Assembly (NCBI RefSeq): GCF_040359615.1
Contig: NZ_CP132942.1
Span: 496,001-560,000, forward strand
DNA from: Tunturibacter psychrotolerans
GTDB lineage: Bacteria; Acidobacteriota; Terriglobia; Terriglobales; Acidobacteriaceae
DNA length: 64,000 nt
Direction of reading: 5' to 3'
The position numbers and the translations under genes were made by a program. Shown here in pieces: positions 41,801 to 49,972 of this stretch (position 1 is the stretch's first letter; each line of letters opens with the position of its first letter). The notes under the pieces are model-generated. The model did not search any database and was not told the origin of the DNA. It saw only the letters and a program-made list of their open reading frames with translations.

Positions 41801-42721
41801 ATGCCTTTCACCCCGCGCCGCCATCACGACTGGCAACTCCGCACCCGCACACTCCCGCTGGGCAAGCGGACCATCCTCATGGGCATCCTCAACGTCACGC
41901 CCGACTCCTTCTCCGACGGCGGCTACTTCTACTCCCCCCAACACGCCCCCGAAAGAGCCCTCACCCAAGCCCTCAAGCTCCTCGAAGAGGGCGCCGACAT
42001 CCTCGACCTGGGCGGCGAATCCACTCGCCCCAACGCAACTCCTCTCACCCCCGACGAAGAACAATCCCGCATCCTCCCAGTCGTCGAATCCATCCTCAAA
42101 GAAAAACCCAACACCATCCTCTCCATCGACACCTTCCACGCCGCCACCGCTCGCCGCGCTATCGAAGCCGGAGCCGAGATCATCAACGACGTCAGCGGCC
42201 ATCTCTGGGACTCCGATATGTCGAAAGCCTGCGCCCAGTCAGGCTGCGGAGCCATCCTCATGCACACCCGAGGCCGCCCGCAGGACTGGCCCACTCTCCC
42301 GCCACTCCCCCCCGAAGCGGTCCTTCCTCTTGTCCTCAAAGAATTAGCCGAGCGACTCGAAGCCGCCACCACCGCAGGCATCTCGCGCAATAGAATCGTT
42401 TTCGATCCGGGCTTCGGCTTCGGCAAGCGCCTCGACGAAAACTACCCACTCCTCGCGCACTTCGACCAACTCAAGCAGTTCGATCTTCCGCTCCTCGCCG
42501 GCGTCTCCCGCAAAGGCTTTCTCGCCCACACCCTGGCCCAGAGCCCAAGCCTCTCTATCCTTCTCGAGGGCGCAACTCCTTCCATGGACGACCGTCTCCA
42601 CGCCACCACCGCCGCCAACGTAGCCGCCATCCTCGCCGGAGCCCACATCCTCCGCACCCACGACGTGCGCCCCGCAGCAGAGGCGGCCGCCATCGCCGAC
42701 CAAATCCTAGCAACCCTCTAA
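41801..42721 (+). CDS. folP: dihydropteroate synthase
   Basis: 306 residues, ATG 41801, with no strong ribosome site. The TIM-barrel signatures are all present: ILMGILNVTPDSFSDGG, GADILDLGGESTRPNA, ILSIDTFHAATARRA, EIINDVSGHLWDSDM, RIVFDPGFGFGKRLDENYPL and LLAGVSRKGFL. It joins p-aminobenzoate to dihydropterin pyrophosphate in folate synthesis. The gene is flanked on both sides by copies of the same repetitive element in opposite orientation. The rest of the folate pathway is not in the window. Confidence 0.97.
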   Translation: MPFTPRRHHDWQLRTRTLPLGKRTILMGILNVTPDSFSDGGYFYSPQHAPERALTQALKLLEEGADILDLGGESTRPNATPLTPDEEQSRILPVVESILKEKPNTILSIDTFHAATARRAIEAGAEIINDVSGHLWDSDMSKACAQSGCGAILMHTRGRPQDWPTLPPLPPEAVLPLVLKELAERLEAATTAGISRNRIVFDPGFGFGKRLDENYPLLAHFDQLKQFDLPLLAGVSRKGFLAHTLAQSPSLSILLEGATPSMDDRLHATTAANVAAILAGAHILRTHDVRPAAEAAAIADQILATL

Positions 42722-42732
42722 AATTTCATCTC

Positions 42733-42839
42733 CGACCAAAGGGAGGACCACATCCTTAATCCGCCCAAAACAGGTACACAAGTCACGAAGTGACCGCGCC
42801 ACGCGCAGTGGGCCCGTCCGGCAGGACACGCGCCTTTAA
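42733..42839 (-). repeat. interspersed REP-like element (right of folP)
   Basis: An inverted, diverged copy of the element at 41584: GACCAAAGGGAGG (42735-), CACGAAGTGACCGCGCCACG and CGTCCGGCAGGAC. It starts about 12 bp after the folP stop and ends at the stop of the DUF2278 gene. Confidence 0.65.
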
Positions 42840-43519
42840 ACCGGATTCCCCGACGAATCCGTGCTCCAACTCTCCGTCTGAAATGCAATAAACACCCCAG
42901 TCCAAGTCCCCTTTGACGGCAGATTGATAAACAGCGCCCCATCCTGCCACACGCCGTTATCCTTACTGAATCCGCCCCCTTTACCACCCACCGGATTCCC
43001 CTGATTCATATGAATATCGTGGATCCCATCCACCTTCCCCGAGTCGGAAAACGAGCTGCCGAACGCATAGATCACGCCATCCTTATCCGCAACCGTCATA
43101 TTCAGCAGCGTCACCACAGCATTCTCAAGCGCCTTTGCCCGAGCCCGCTGCACCATCTGTTCCTCCGCGTTCCCCCTCGACTTCGTCGTCGCCTGAGGCA
43201 ACAGAATCATCTGTTCCTTCGTAATCATCGGTTGGCCGTTCACAGTACTCCGCACGAAATCCAACGCTGACCCACCCGGCTCACTCTTCAACGCCGTCAT
43301 CCCCATCGGCAACGCCGTCAGTTCAGCCAGATCCGGCGGCGTAAAGTCCTCAACGATGTCATATAAAACCTCCGACCCATCCACGGACTGAATATTGACC
43401 GCCACCGTAAACGGGCCGCCCGGAGCCTGCATTGTGATCTGGTAGTGCGTACTAGCCCCCGTCACCACCTTCCCCGCCGTAGGCTTCCCCGCCAGCACAC
43501 TGTAATTAGTAATCGGCAT
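42836..43519 (-). CDS. DUF2278 family protein (YukJ-like)
   Basis: 227 residues from ATG 43519 (GGGAGG four bases upstream), which gives the expected start MPITNYSVLAGKPTAGK; a start four codons earlier is less likely. Family features are HYQITMQAPGGPFTVAVNIQ, EVLYDIVEDF, GSALDFVRSTVNGQPMI, VIYAFGSSFSDSGKVDGIHD (an Asp/His motif), DIHMNQGNP and a C-terminal WTGVFIAFQTESWSTD strand. The biochemical function of DUF2278 is unknown. There is no signal peptide. It is convergent with folP across a repeat element. Confidence 0.88.
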   Translation of the reverse strand: MPITNYSVLAGKPTAGKVVTGASTHYQITMQAPGGPFTVAVNIQSVDGSEVLYDIVEDFTPPDLAELTALPMGMTALKSEPGGSALDFVRSTVNGQPMITKEQMILLPQATTKSRGNAEEQMVQRARAKALENAVVTLLNMTVADKDGVIYAFGSSFSDSGKVDGIHDIHMNQGNPVGGKGGGFSKDNGVWQDGALFINLPSKGTWTGVFIAFQTESWSTDSSGNPV

Positions 43520-43571
43520 AGACCCTCCCATTCTCTTTCTTCAATCGCTTGCAACAGCACGCAATCAAGAT

Positions 43572-44237
43572 CTACTCTTCCGCGTAAACCACCTCGAGCA
43601 ACTCCGCAGCTAGACGATGCAGAGGTTGCAGCAACGGAAGCCCAGCCAGTCTCAGCGTCACCAGAATCATCTTCAAGGTTTTTTGATAAAGCAGCATCGT
43701 CCTCCGCTGGCCATCGCTCCGGTCATACACCCAGAATAAGATCAAACCCATCTGGTACATCCACAGCAGGCGCGGTAAATAAGGCTTGAGATTGACGGGC
43801 AGCCTGACCTTGGAATCTACAACCGCACTCTCAAAGAAACCGATGTCCTGCTCTCGGATCGCCGCGGTTTCTTTGCTAAATGGCGAAAGCGGATGTTCCG
43901 GATCAGAATGAGCAGACAGTGCACCTAGCAGCTTCCGGTTTGGTCCAAAGCATTCAAATTTTGTTGAAATAATCGCCTGCAAGCGCTGCTCTAACGTCTT
44001 GCTCTGAGCCAGAGAAGCCTCGATCCGGGGTTTCATCTCACTCTGCGAGCGCTCATAGAACGCCATGACGATCGCGTCCTTCGACTCGAAGTAATAGTAA
44101 GCCGCACCAACCGCCACCTCAGCCGCTGTGGCAATCTCACGCATCGTGGCACGCTCAAAGCCGCGCTCGCGAAACACAGCAAGCGCAGCCTCAAGGATTC
44201 GTGTGCGCGTCTCTTCGGACTTCTTGATCTTCGTCAT
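43572..44237 (-). CDS. TetR family transcriptional regulator
   Basis: 221 residues from ATG 44237; an in-frame TTG at 44252 would overlap the upstream gene. The N-terminal DNA-binding domain is typical: EETRTRILEAALAVFRERGF, ATMREIATAAEVAVGAAYYYF, ESKDAIVMAFYERS. The helical ligand domain (about 75-221) includes LLWMYQMGLILFWVYDRSD. It begins 7 bp after the stop of a small membrane-protein gene, forming a two-gene unit. Two near-identical palindromes (TTGAACATGTTCAA and TTGAACACGTTCAT) lie upstream of that unit and are likely its operators. The ligand is unknown. Confidence 0.93.
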   Translation of the reverse strand: MTKIKKSEETRTRILEAALAVFRERGFERATMREIATAAEVAVGAAYYYFESKDAIVMAFYERSQSEMKPRIEASLAQSKTLEQRLQAIISTKFECFGPNRKLLGALSAHSDPEHPLSPFSKETAAIREQDIGFFESAVVDSKVRLPVNLKPYLPRLLWMYQMGLILFWVYDRSDGQRRTMLLYQKTLKMILVTLRLAGLPLLQPLHRLAAELLEVVYAEE

Positions 44238-44244
44238 TGAGAAC

Positions 44245-44619
44245 TTACGCAATCCGCGGTGGCGGCGCTGAGCCCAAGCCGGCTGACCGGCCTCTCATCT
44301 TCGCAAAGACAAGAATGTTAAAGAAGTGCATTGCTCCAAGAATCAGCAGCACCACTCCTATCTTGACACTCTCCAGTTCGATCACCTGTCGGAAATTGGA
44401 AAGTGGGTCGGTCGTCTTCAACGCCAGCGCGATATAACCGATGTTGATCAAGTAGAACCCAACCACCAGCAACTGGTTTACGGAATCCGCCAGCGCTTCG
44501 TTACCGCGAAACGCATCCACCAGAAATACCCGGCCATTCCGATGAAGGGTACGCGCAACCCAAAAAGTAAGCGCAATGCTTATAACGAGATAGCTGAAGT
44601 AGCAGCTCGCGACGATCAT
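44245..44619 (-). CDS. small membrane protein cotranscribed with TetR
   Basis: 124 residues from ATG 44619, chosen because AAGGAGAA precedes it. Hydrophobic segments are MIVASCYFSYLVISIALTFW (with WVAR at its end), NQLLVVGFYLINIGYIALAL and IGVVLLILGAMHFFNILVFA, about three membrane helices. The end is Arg/Gly/Pro-rich. I do not recognise the family, though similar small proteins linked to TetR genes are seen. It is the first gene after the twin operators, so it is probably the regulated target, with the regulator second. Confidence 0.8.
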   Translation of the reverse strand: MIVASCYFSYLVISIALTFWVARTLHRNGRVFLVDAFRGNEALADSVNQLLVVGFYLINIGYIALALKTTDPLSNFRQVIELESVKIGVVLLILGAMHFFNILVFAKMRGRSAGLGSAPPPRIA

Positions 44620-44643
44620 AGTTAATTCTCCTTTACAACAATT

Positions 44644-44657
44644 TTGAACATGTTCAA
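44644..44657. promoter_or_regulatory. TetR operator candidate 1
   Basis: TTGAACATGTTCAA is a perfect 14-bp palindrome 25 bp before the membrane-protein ATG. It overlaps the likely core promoter. Confidence 0.65.
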
Positions 44658-44699
44658 TTATGAGATTAGCTTTCTTTATCAACAGCGTAAAGCACTATT

Positions 44700-44713
44700 T
44701 TGAACACGTTCAT
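44700..44713. promoter_or_regulatory. TetR operator candidate 2
   Basis: TTGAACACGTTCAT has 12 of 14 positions in common with candidate 1 and lies 56 bp further upstream, in the rmuC-facing half of the intergenic region. Confidence 0.6.
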
Positions 44714-44800
44714 TATTTTCTTTTTGAGCCCAGATACCCCTCTCGAAACACGCACCGCTCAAGCTGAGCCTGGTGCTATCCTTGGCGAAGGAAAATCGAA

Positions 44801-46294
44801 ATGCTTACTACCTTCCTCGCCCTGCAAATAGTCATCCTGATCGGCCTCGCCGTTCTGCTCCTCCGCAGACCAGCCCCCACGCGGGCGGAGGATCCTCGCC
44901 TCGCTCAGCTCCCTGATCAGCTCACTCGCCTTGATGCTCGCAACGAGGCCCTCGACGCCCATGTTCGTGCCGCCTTCGCCGACATGCGCCGCGACCTCGC
45001 CGCCGAAGCCGAAAACACCCGCAAAGCCAACGCAGCCAACTTCGCCGCTCTCCGCAGCGAGATCACTGCCACAATCGCTGAACTCAGCGGCCTCCTGCAG
45101 AACGGCCTCAATGCATTTCGAACTGACAATAAGACTTCCGACGAAGTCCTCCGCACCGCTGTACAGCACAATCTCGACTCGATCGCACAACGCCTCACTT
45201 ACTTCATCAGCGACGTAAACCACACGCTGGGCGAAGCGCGCGAGGCATTACACACACGCCTCAACGAGCTCTCCGGCCAGGCCAACGACCAACAGGAAAA
45301 GCTCCGCTTCACCGTGGAAGACCGCCTTTCAAAACTCAACGATGCCAATACCGCGAAGCTCGAGGAGATGCGCGTCACAGTCGACGAAAAACTGCACGCC
45401 ACGCTCCAGACGCGGCTCACCGAATCCTTCGGTCAGGTCACCACGCACCTCGGCGAAGTCCAGAAGGGCCTCGGCGAAATGAAGGAGCTCGCCACCGGCG
45501 TGGGAGATCTCAAAAGAGTTCTCTCCAACGTCAAGTCGCGCGGCGTCGTAGGCGAGTTCCAGCTCGGCCAACAGCTCGAGCAGATGTTCTCTCCCGAGCA
45601 ATACATCAAAAACGCCCGCATCAAGCCGGGAACACTTGAGTCCGTCGAATACGCCCTTAAATTCCCCTCCGGCGAAGGTGCCGACAGCCACACCCTCCTC
45701 GCCATCGACGCAAAGTTTCCCAAGGAAGACTGGGAGCGCCTGGAACACGCCTACGAAACCGGCGAAGGCATTGACGTAGCCGGAAAGGCCTTCGAACGCT
45801 CCATCCGCGCCGAAGGAAAACGCATCTGCGACAAATATATTGACCCTCCCACCACCATGCCGCACGCCATCATGTTTCTTCCAACGGAGAGCCTCTACGC
45901 CGAAGTCGTCCGTCGCCCCGGCCTCCAATCCGAAATCCAATCCAGCTGCCGCGTGACGATCGCCGGACCATCCACCTTCATGGCCATCCTTACCAGCTTC
46001 CAAATGGGCTTTCACACCCTCGCCATTCAGAAAAAAGGTGATGAGGTCTGGCGCGTTCTTTCGAGCGCCAAAAAAGAGTTCGAGACCTACGGCGGCCTCA
46101 TGCAAAAGGTCGAAGACCAGGTCGGCACCGTCCAGAACACGATTCAAAAGTTAGGCGTCCGCACCCGGGCTATCAACAAAGCCCTCAAAAACGTCTCCTC
46201 CCTCGACACCGGCGCCCCTATTTCCAACCTCATCGGCTTCGACGACATCTCAGGGATCTCCCCGCTGCTCGCCGCTTCGGCCGAGGAAGACTGA
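44801..46294 (+). CDS. rmuC: DNA recombination protein RmuC
   Basis: 497 residues, ATG 44801, with AAGGAAA upstream. One N-terminal membrane anchor (TFLALQIVILIGLAVLLL) is followed by a long coiled coil (about 45-245, Arg/Glu/Ala-rich with heptads). The RmuC nuclease-like domain (about 255-460) has SRGVVGEFQLGQQLEQMFSP, LLAIDAKFPKEDWERLEHAY, DPPTTMPHAIMFLPTESLYA and PSTFMAILTSFQMGFHTLAI. It limits inversions at short repeats; the fold belongs to the PD-(D/E)XK group. It stands alone, divergent from the TetR unit, with the two palindromes in the shared spacer. Confidence 0.96.
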   Translation: MLTTFLALQIVILIGLAVLLLRRPAPTRAEDPRLAQLPDQLTRLDARNEALDAHVRAAFADMRRDLAAEAENTRKANAANFAALRSEITATIAELSGLLQNGLNAFRTDNKTSDEVLRTAVQHNLDSIAQRLTYFISDVNHTLGEAREALHTRLNELSGQANDQQEKLRFTVEDRLSKLNDANTAKLEEMRVTVDEKLHATLQTRLTESFGQVTTHLGEVQKGLGEMKELATGVGDLKRVLSNVKSRGVVGEFQLGQQLEQMFSPEQYIKNARIKPGTLESVEYALKFPSGEGADSHTLLAIDAKFPKEDWERLEHAYETGEGIDVAGKAFERSIRAEGKRICDKYIDPPTTMPHAIMFLPTESLYAEVVRRPGLQSEIQSSCRVTIAGPSTFMAILTSFQMGFHTLAIQKKGDEVWRVLSSAKKEFETYGGLMQKVEDQVGTVQNTIQKLGVRTRAINKALKNVSSLDTGAPISNLIGFDDISGISPLLAASAEED

Positions 46295-46335
46295 AAAAGT
46301 CCCGCCGCCCCCTTCTGCAGCCACAGCCGCTTTGC

Positions 46336-46364
46336 TTTACACTCACTGAGGCGCTCAGTATGCT
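46336..46364 (+). promoter_or_regulatory. acpP-fabF promoter with internal palindrome
   Basis: TTTACA (46336-46341) and TATGCT (46359-46364) are spaced exactly 17 nt apart. The spacer carries ACTGAG-GCG-CTCAGT (46345-46359), a 6-bp-arm inverted repeat placed to block RNA polymerase, so it may be an operator for a fatty-acid regulator. Confidence 0.6.
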
Positions 46365-46438
46365 TGAGATTGGCCGTGTCGACCTCAATAGCGACAAATA
46401 TCCAGGCTTCAGATTCCAGATGTAAACAGGAGAACGAA

Positions 46439-46681
46439 ATGGCAGCAGTAGACGAGAAGGTAAAGCAGATTATTGTCGAACAGCTTCAGGTGGATGAAGC
46501 GGAAGTCACCCCGGGCGCAAGCTTTCAGGAAGATCTCGGCGCAGACTCCCTCGACGTCGTCGAACTCGTCATGCAGTTCGAAGAAGCCTTCGACATTCAG
46601 ATCCCCGACGAAGATGCCGAGAAGATCAAGACCGTCAAAGATGCTGTCGACTACATCGAAAAGAACCAGAAGGCCAAGTAA
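46439..46681 (+). CDS. acpP: acyl carrier protein
   Basis: 80 residues from ATG 46439, with CAGGAG six bases upstream. A canonical type II fatty-acid ACP: an acidic four-helix bundle with the phosphopantetheine serine in [10 protein letters not shown] (Ser40), [20 protein letters not shown] and a basic end NQKAK. It carries growing acyl chains for the fatty-acid synthase. fabF follows after 3 bp, so the two are cotranscribed from the promoter at 46336. An in-frame upstream extension has no support. Confidence 0.98.
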   Translation: MAAVDEKVKQIIVEQLQVDEAEVTPGASFQEDLGADSLDVVELVMQFEEAFDIQIPDEDAEKIKTVKDAVDYIEKNQKAK

Positions 46682-46684
46682 ACA

Positions 46685-47935
46685 ATGGAGCATCGTCGCG
46701 TAGTCGTCACCGGCCTTGGCCTGATCTGCGGGGTCGGCAAAACCGCCCCTGAGGTCTGGGAAGGTCTCATGGCCGGCCGCAGCGGTATGGCCGAGATCAA
46801 AGCCTTTGATCTGACCGGCCATCCAGTCCGCTTCGCCGCAGAGGTCAAGGACTTCGATCCTCTCCTCTTCGTCGAAAAGAAAGAGTCCCGAAAGATGGGC
46901 CGCTTCATCCACTTCGCTCTGGCCGCTGCCGCCGAAGCGATGGCCCACTCCGGTCTCAAAATCACCGAAGAGAACCACGATCAGGTCGGCGTCCACATCG
47001 GCTCAGGCATCGGAGGATTCGATGTCATCGAGCGCGAACATTCCAACCTGCTCTCTGGCGGCCCGCGCAAGGTCTCGCCCTTCTTCATCCCCGGCTCCAT
47101 CATCAACCTCGCCGCAGGCCACGTCTCCATCAAGTACGGCGCGCGCGGGCCGAATGAAGCAACGGCCACCGCCTGCACCACCTCGGCGCACTCCATCGGC
47201 GACGCCTTCCGCATCATTCAGCGCGGCGATGCTGACGCCATGATCGCTGGCGGGACCGAAGCCTCCATCACCCCCCTCGGTGTGGCAGGATTCGCCGCCA
47301 TGCGCGCTCTCTCCACCCGTAACGACGACCCCGAACATGCCAGCCGCCCCTTCGACAAGGATCGCGACGGCTTCGTGGTTGGCGAAGGCGCTGGCATCCT
47401 CATCCTCGAAGAGCTCGAGTCTGCCAAGGCTCGCGGCGCGAAGATCCTCGCCGAGGTCCTCGGCTACGGCCTCTCCGCCGACGCCTTCCACATGACCGGC
47501 ATGGCTCCCGAAGGCGAAGGCTGCTACCGCTCCATGCAGCACGCGCTCAAAGTCGCCGGCATCTCACCCGACCAGATCGACTACGTCAATGCACACGCTA
47601 CCTCGACCCCTCTCGGTGACGCCCTCGAATCGAAGGCCATCGAGAACGTCTTCGGCCAGCGCGCCATTGACGGCAAGCTCCTGGTCAGCTCCACCAAATC
47701 CATGACCGGCCACCTCCTCGGCGGAGCCGGCGGACTTGAAGCCGGCATCACCATCCTCGCCATGCAGCACCAGATCGCGCCACCGACGATGAACATCGTC
47801 GAACTCGATCCCCAGTGCCGCCTCAACTACGTCCCCAACAAGCCGCTGCCCGCAAAGATCGACTACGCACTCTCGAACTCCTTTGGCTTCGGCGGCACCA
47901 ACGGCTCCCTCGTCTTCAAACGCTGGACCGAATAA
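46685..47935 (+). CDS. fabF: beta-ketoacyl-ACP synthase II
   Basis: 416 residues, ATG 46685, 3 bp after the acpP stop. Thiolase-fold signatures are VVVTGLGLICGVG, the active-site Cys in ATACTTSAHSIGDAFR, the first catalytic His in NAHATSTPLGD, the Lys/His pair in SSTKSMTGHLLGGAGGLEAG, and the terminal NSFGFGGTNGSLVFKRW. It elongates acyl-ACP with malonyl-ACP and is needed for cis-vaccenate-type chains in model species. A perfect hairpin terminator (47957-47980) follows the stop. Confidence 0.98.
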   Translation: MEHRRVVVTGLGLICGVGKTAPEVWEGLMAGRSGMAEIKAFDLTGHPVRFAAEVKDFDPLLFVEKKESRKMGRFIHFALAAAAEAMAHSGLKITEENHDQVGVHIGSGIGGFDVIEREHSNLLSGGPRKVSPFFIPGSIINLAAGHVSIKYGARGPNEATATACTTSAHSIGDAFRIIQRGDADAMIAGGTEASITPLGVAGFAAMRALSTRNDDPEHASRPFDKDRDGFVVGEGAGILILEELESAKARGAKILAEVLGYGLSADAFHMTGMAPEGEGCYRSMQHALKVAGISPDQIDYVNAHATSTPLGDALESKAIENVFGQRAIDGKLLVSSTKSMTGHLLGGAGGLEAGITILAMQHQIAPPTMNIVELDPQCRLNYVPNKPLPAKIDYALSNSFGFGGTNGSLVFKRWTE

Positions 47936-47956
47936 CCCGCATCAACCGCACTCACT

Positions 47957-47986
47957 GAGGCCCGGCAAAAGCCGGGCCTCTTCGTT
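47957..47986 (+). terminator. Rho-independent terminator after fabF
   Basis: GAGGCCCGGC-AAAA-GCCGGGCCTC is a perfect 10-bp stem, followed by TTCGTTTCTC, 21 bp after the fabF stop. Confidence 0.85.
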
Positions 47987-48264
47987 TCTCTCTCGCCCCC
48001 TCAAACAATCGTCATCCTGAGCGAAGCCGAAGGGAAGGATCCCTGTATTCGCAGTTGCCTTTGCTTTTACCCAAAACCCCGTCATCTCCACCGAGTCACT
48101 TCACAGTCTCCCCGTGAAGCGCGTAGTGGAGAGACCCCGTATTACGTTGTAACGCCCAACTCCAAAGCGTTCTCCCGCTCCACCTACACCAAAACGGAAA
48201 CCTTCCCCACCCCAGCCTCGTCAACACACTCGCCGCCCAGTTATAAAGTAGTTGGAGACCCTGA
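47987..48264. other. intergenic region with a common short repeat
   Basis: No gene. It includes GTCATCCTGAGCGAAGC followed by GAAGGGAAGGATCCCTG (about 48010-48043), a short element whose core (GTCATCCTGAG) recurs at about 51143 and 52097 in the XRE duplication. The left half otherwise shows no structure. Confidence 0.4.
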
Positions 48265-49782
48265 ATGAAGCTTCGCCTTACCCTCTGCCTCCTCGCCGCC
48301 ACCCTCACCACCCAGGCCGAAGTCTCCCTCCCCAAAATCTTCTCCAGCCACATGGTCCTCCAGCGCGACATGCCCATCCACATTTGGGGCAGCGCCACAC
48401 CCGGCGAGTCCATCACCGCCACCTTCCACAACCTCACCAACACCGCCATCACCGACGCCGCCGGCCGCTGGAGCCTCTATCTCCCCCCACAACCCGCCGG
48501 GGGGCCCTATACCCTCACCGTCCGCAGCACCAACACCATCACCTTCGACGACATCCTCCTGGGCGATCTCTGGTTCGCCTCCGGCCAATCCAACATGGAG
48601 ATGCCTCTCTCCGGCTTCCCCCCCGACACCCAGATCGAACACGCCGACAAAGAAATCGCCGCCGCCAATTTGCCCGACATCCGCCTCCTCCGCATCGACA
48701 AGGACACCTCCGACTACCCCCGCGAAGACGTCAAATCCGCCACCGGCTGGTCCCTCTGCACCCCCGACACCGCAAAAGACTTCTCCGCCGTCGCCTACTT
48801 CTTCGCGCGCGATTTACAAAAGGCCCTCGCCGACAAGCAGCAGCACATCCCCATCGGCCTCATCGACTCCACCTGGGGAGGCACCCCCGCCGAAGCCTGG
48901 ACCAGCATGGACGCCCTCGGCGCCAACGCCTCTCTCACACCCGTCTTCGCCACACGAGCCGAAAAGATGGACCGCGAGCCCACTGTGATCCGCTTCGAGG
49001 CCCTCGACAAACAAGCCCACGCCGAAGGCAAGCCCACCCCTGAGCGCGACTGGCATCCCAACCCCGACTCCTGGCGCCCCGCCGCCCTCTACAACGCGAT
49101 GATCGCCCCCTTCACCCCGCTACCGATCAAAGGCGTCATCTGGTATCAGGGCGAAGCCAACTCCGCTCTCAACATGGTGAACCTCTACGACAAACTCTTC
49201 CCCGCAATGATCGAAGACTGGCGCCACCACTGGGCTCAGGGTAACTTCCCCTTCCTCTTCGTCCAGATCTCCTCCTATGGCAGCGACACTAAAGAAAACT
49301 GGGGAGAGCTCCGCGACGCCCAGCGCAAAACCCTCTCCCTCACCAACACCGGCATGGCCGTCACTATCGACATCGGCAACGAACACAACGTCCACCCCGC
49401 CAACAAGCAAGCCGTAGGCGAACGTCTCTCCCTCCTCGCCCGCCGCCTCGTCTACAACGAAGACATCGCAGCTTCCGGCCCTCTCTTCCGCCTCGCCTAC
49501 CCCGACAAAGGCGCCATGCACGTCTGGTTCGACAACGCCCAGGGCCTCCACGCCAAACTCGGTGCTCCTGAAGGCTTCGAAGTAGCCGGCGCCGACCGCG
49601 TCTTCCTCCGCGCCAACGCCCACATCGAAGGCGACACCGTCATCGTCGCCAGCCCCGCCATTCCCAACCCGCAGTACGTCCGTTACGCGTGGCCCAACTT
49701 CCCTCAGGCCAACCTCTACAACGGAGCCAACCTCCCCGCTGCCACTTTCACTTCACTCCAGCCAGCAACTCAGCCTTACTAG
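48265..49782 (+). CDS. sialate O-acetylesterase-type carbohydrate esterase, exported
   Basis: 505 residues, ATG 48265, with GGAG upstream. A short signal peptide (MKLRLTLCLLAATLTTQAEV) precedes a beta-sandwich (ASHMVLQRD-like opening, about 20-105) and a bipartite SGNH hydrolase: block I WFASGQSNMEMPLSG (nucleophile Ser), block III IWYQGEAN, and block V near NEHNVHPANKQAVGERL (catalytic His). It removes O-acetyl groups from sialic acids or other acetylated glycans. Codons are strongly C-ending, as in the core part of the window. It stands alone, with a repeat element downstream. Confidence 0.93.
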   Translation: MKLRLTLCLLAATLTTQAEVSLPKIFSSHMVLQRDMPIHIWGSATPGESITATFHNLTNTAITDAAGRWSLYLPPQPAGGPYTLTVRSTNTITFDDILLGDLWFASGQSNMEMPLSGFPPDTQIEHADKEIAAANLPDIRLLRIDKDTSDYPREDVKSATGWSLCTPDTAKDFSAVAYFFARDLQKALADKQQHIPIGLIDSTWGGTPAEAWTSMDALGANASLTPVFATRAEKMDREPTVIRFEALDKQAHAEGKPTPERDWHPNPDSWRPAALYNAMIAPFTPLPIKGVIWYQGEANSALNMVNLYDKLFPAMIEDWRHHWAQGNFPFLFVQISSYGSDTKENWGELRDAQRKTLSLTNTGMAVTIDIGNEHNVHPANKQAVGERLSLLARRLVYNEDIAASGPLFRLAYPDKGAMHVWFDNAQGLHAKLGAPEGFEVAGADRVFLRANAHIEGDTVIVASPAIPNPQYVRYAWPNFPQANLYNGANLPAATFTSLQPATQPY

Positions 49783-49851
49783 CCAGTGAAGTGAGATGGC
49801 AAGGATAGTGAAGTGAGATGGCAACGCCCGCGTGCACGCGGAATCTTCCGC

Positions 49852-49922
49852 CGACCAACGGGAGGCCTGTGGCGAAGCCGGTATACCCCCCACGAAGTGG
49901 GCGCCGCCCGCGCAGGGCGAAC
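49852..49922 (+). repeat. interspersed REP-like element (third locus)
   Basis: GACCAACGGGAGG, GCCGGTATACC and CACGAAGTGGGCGCCGCCCG reproduce, in the same order, the blocks seen at 41584-41776. The copy is shorter and diverged. Confidence 0.6.
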
Positions 49923-49972
49923 CCAAAGCAAATCAGAATCGAAGCCGCGGACCCGTAGGTGGCCAGAAGCGC

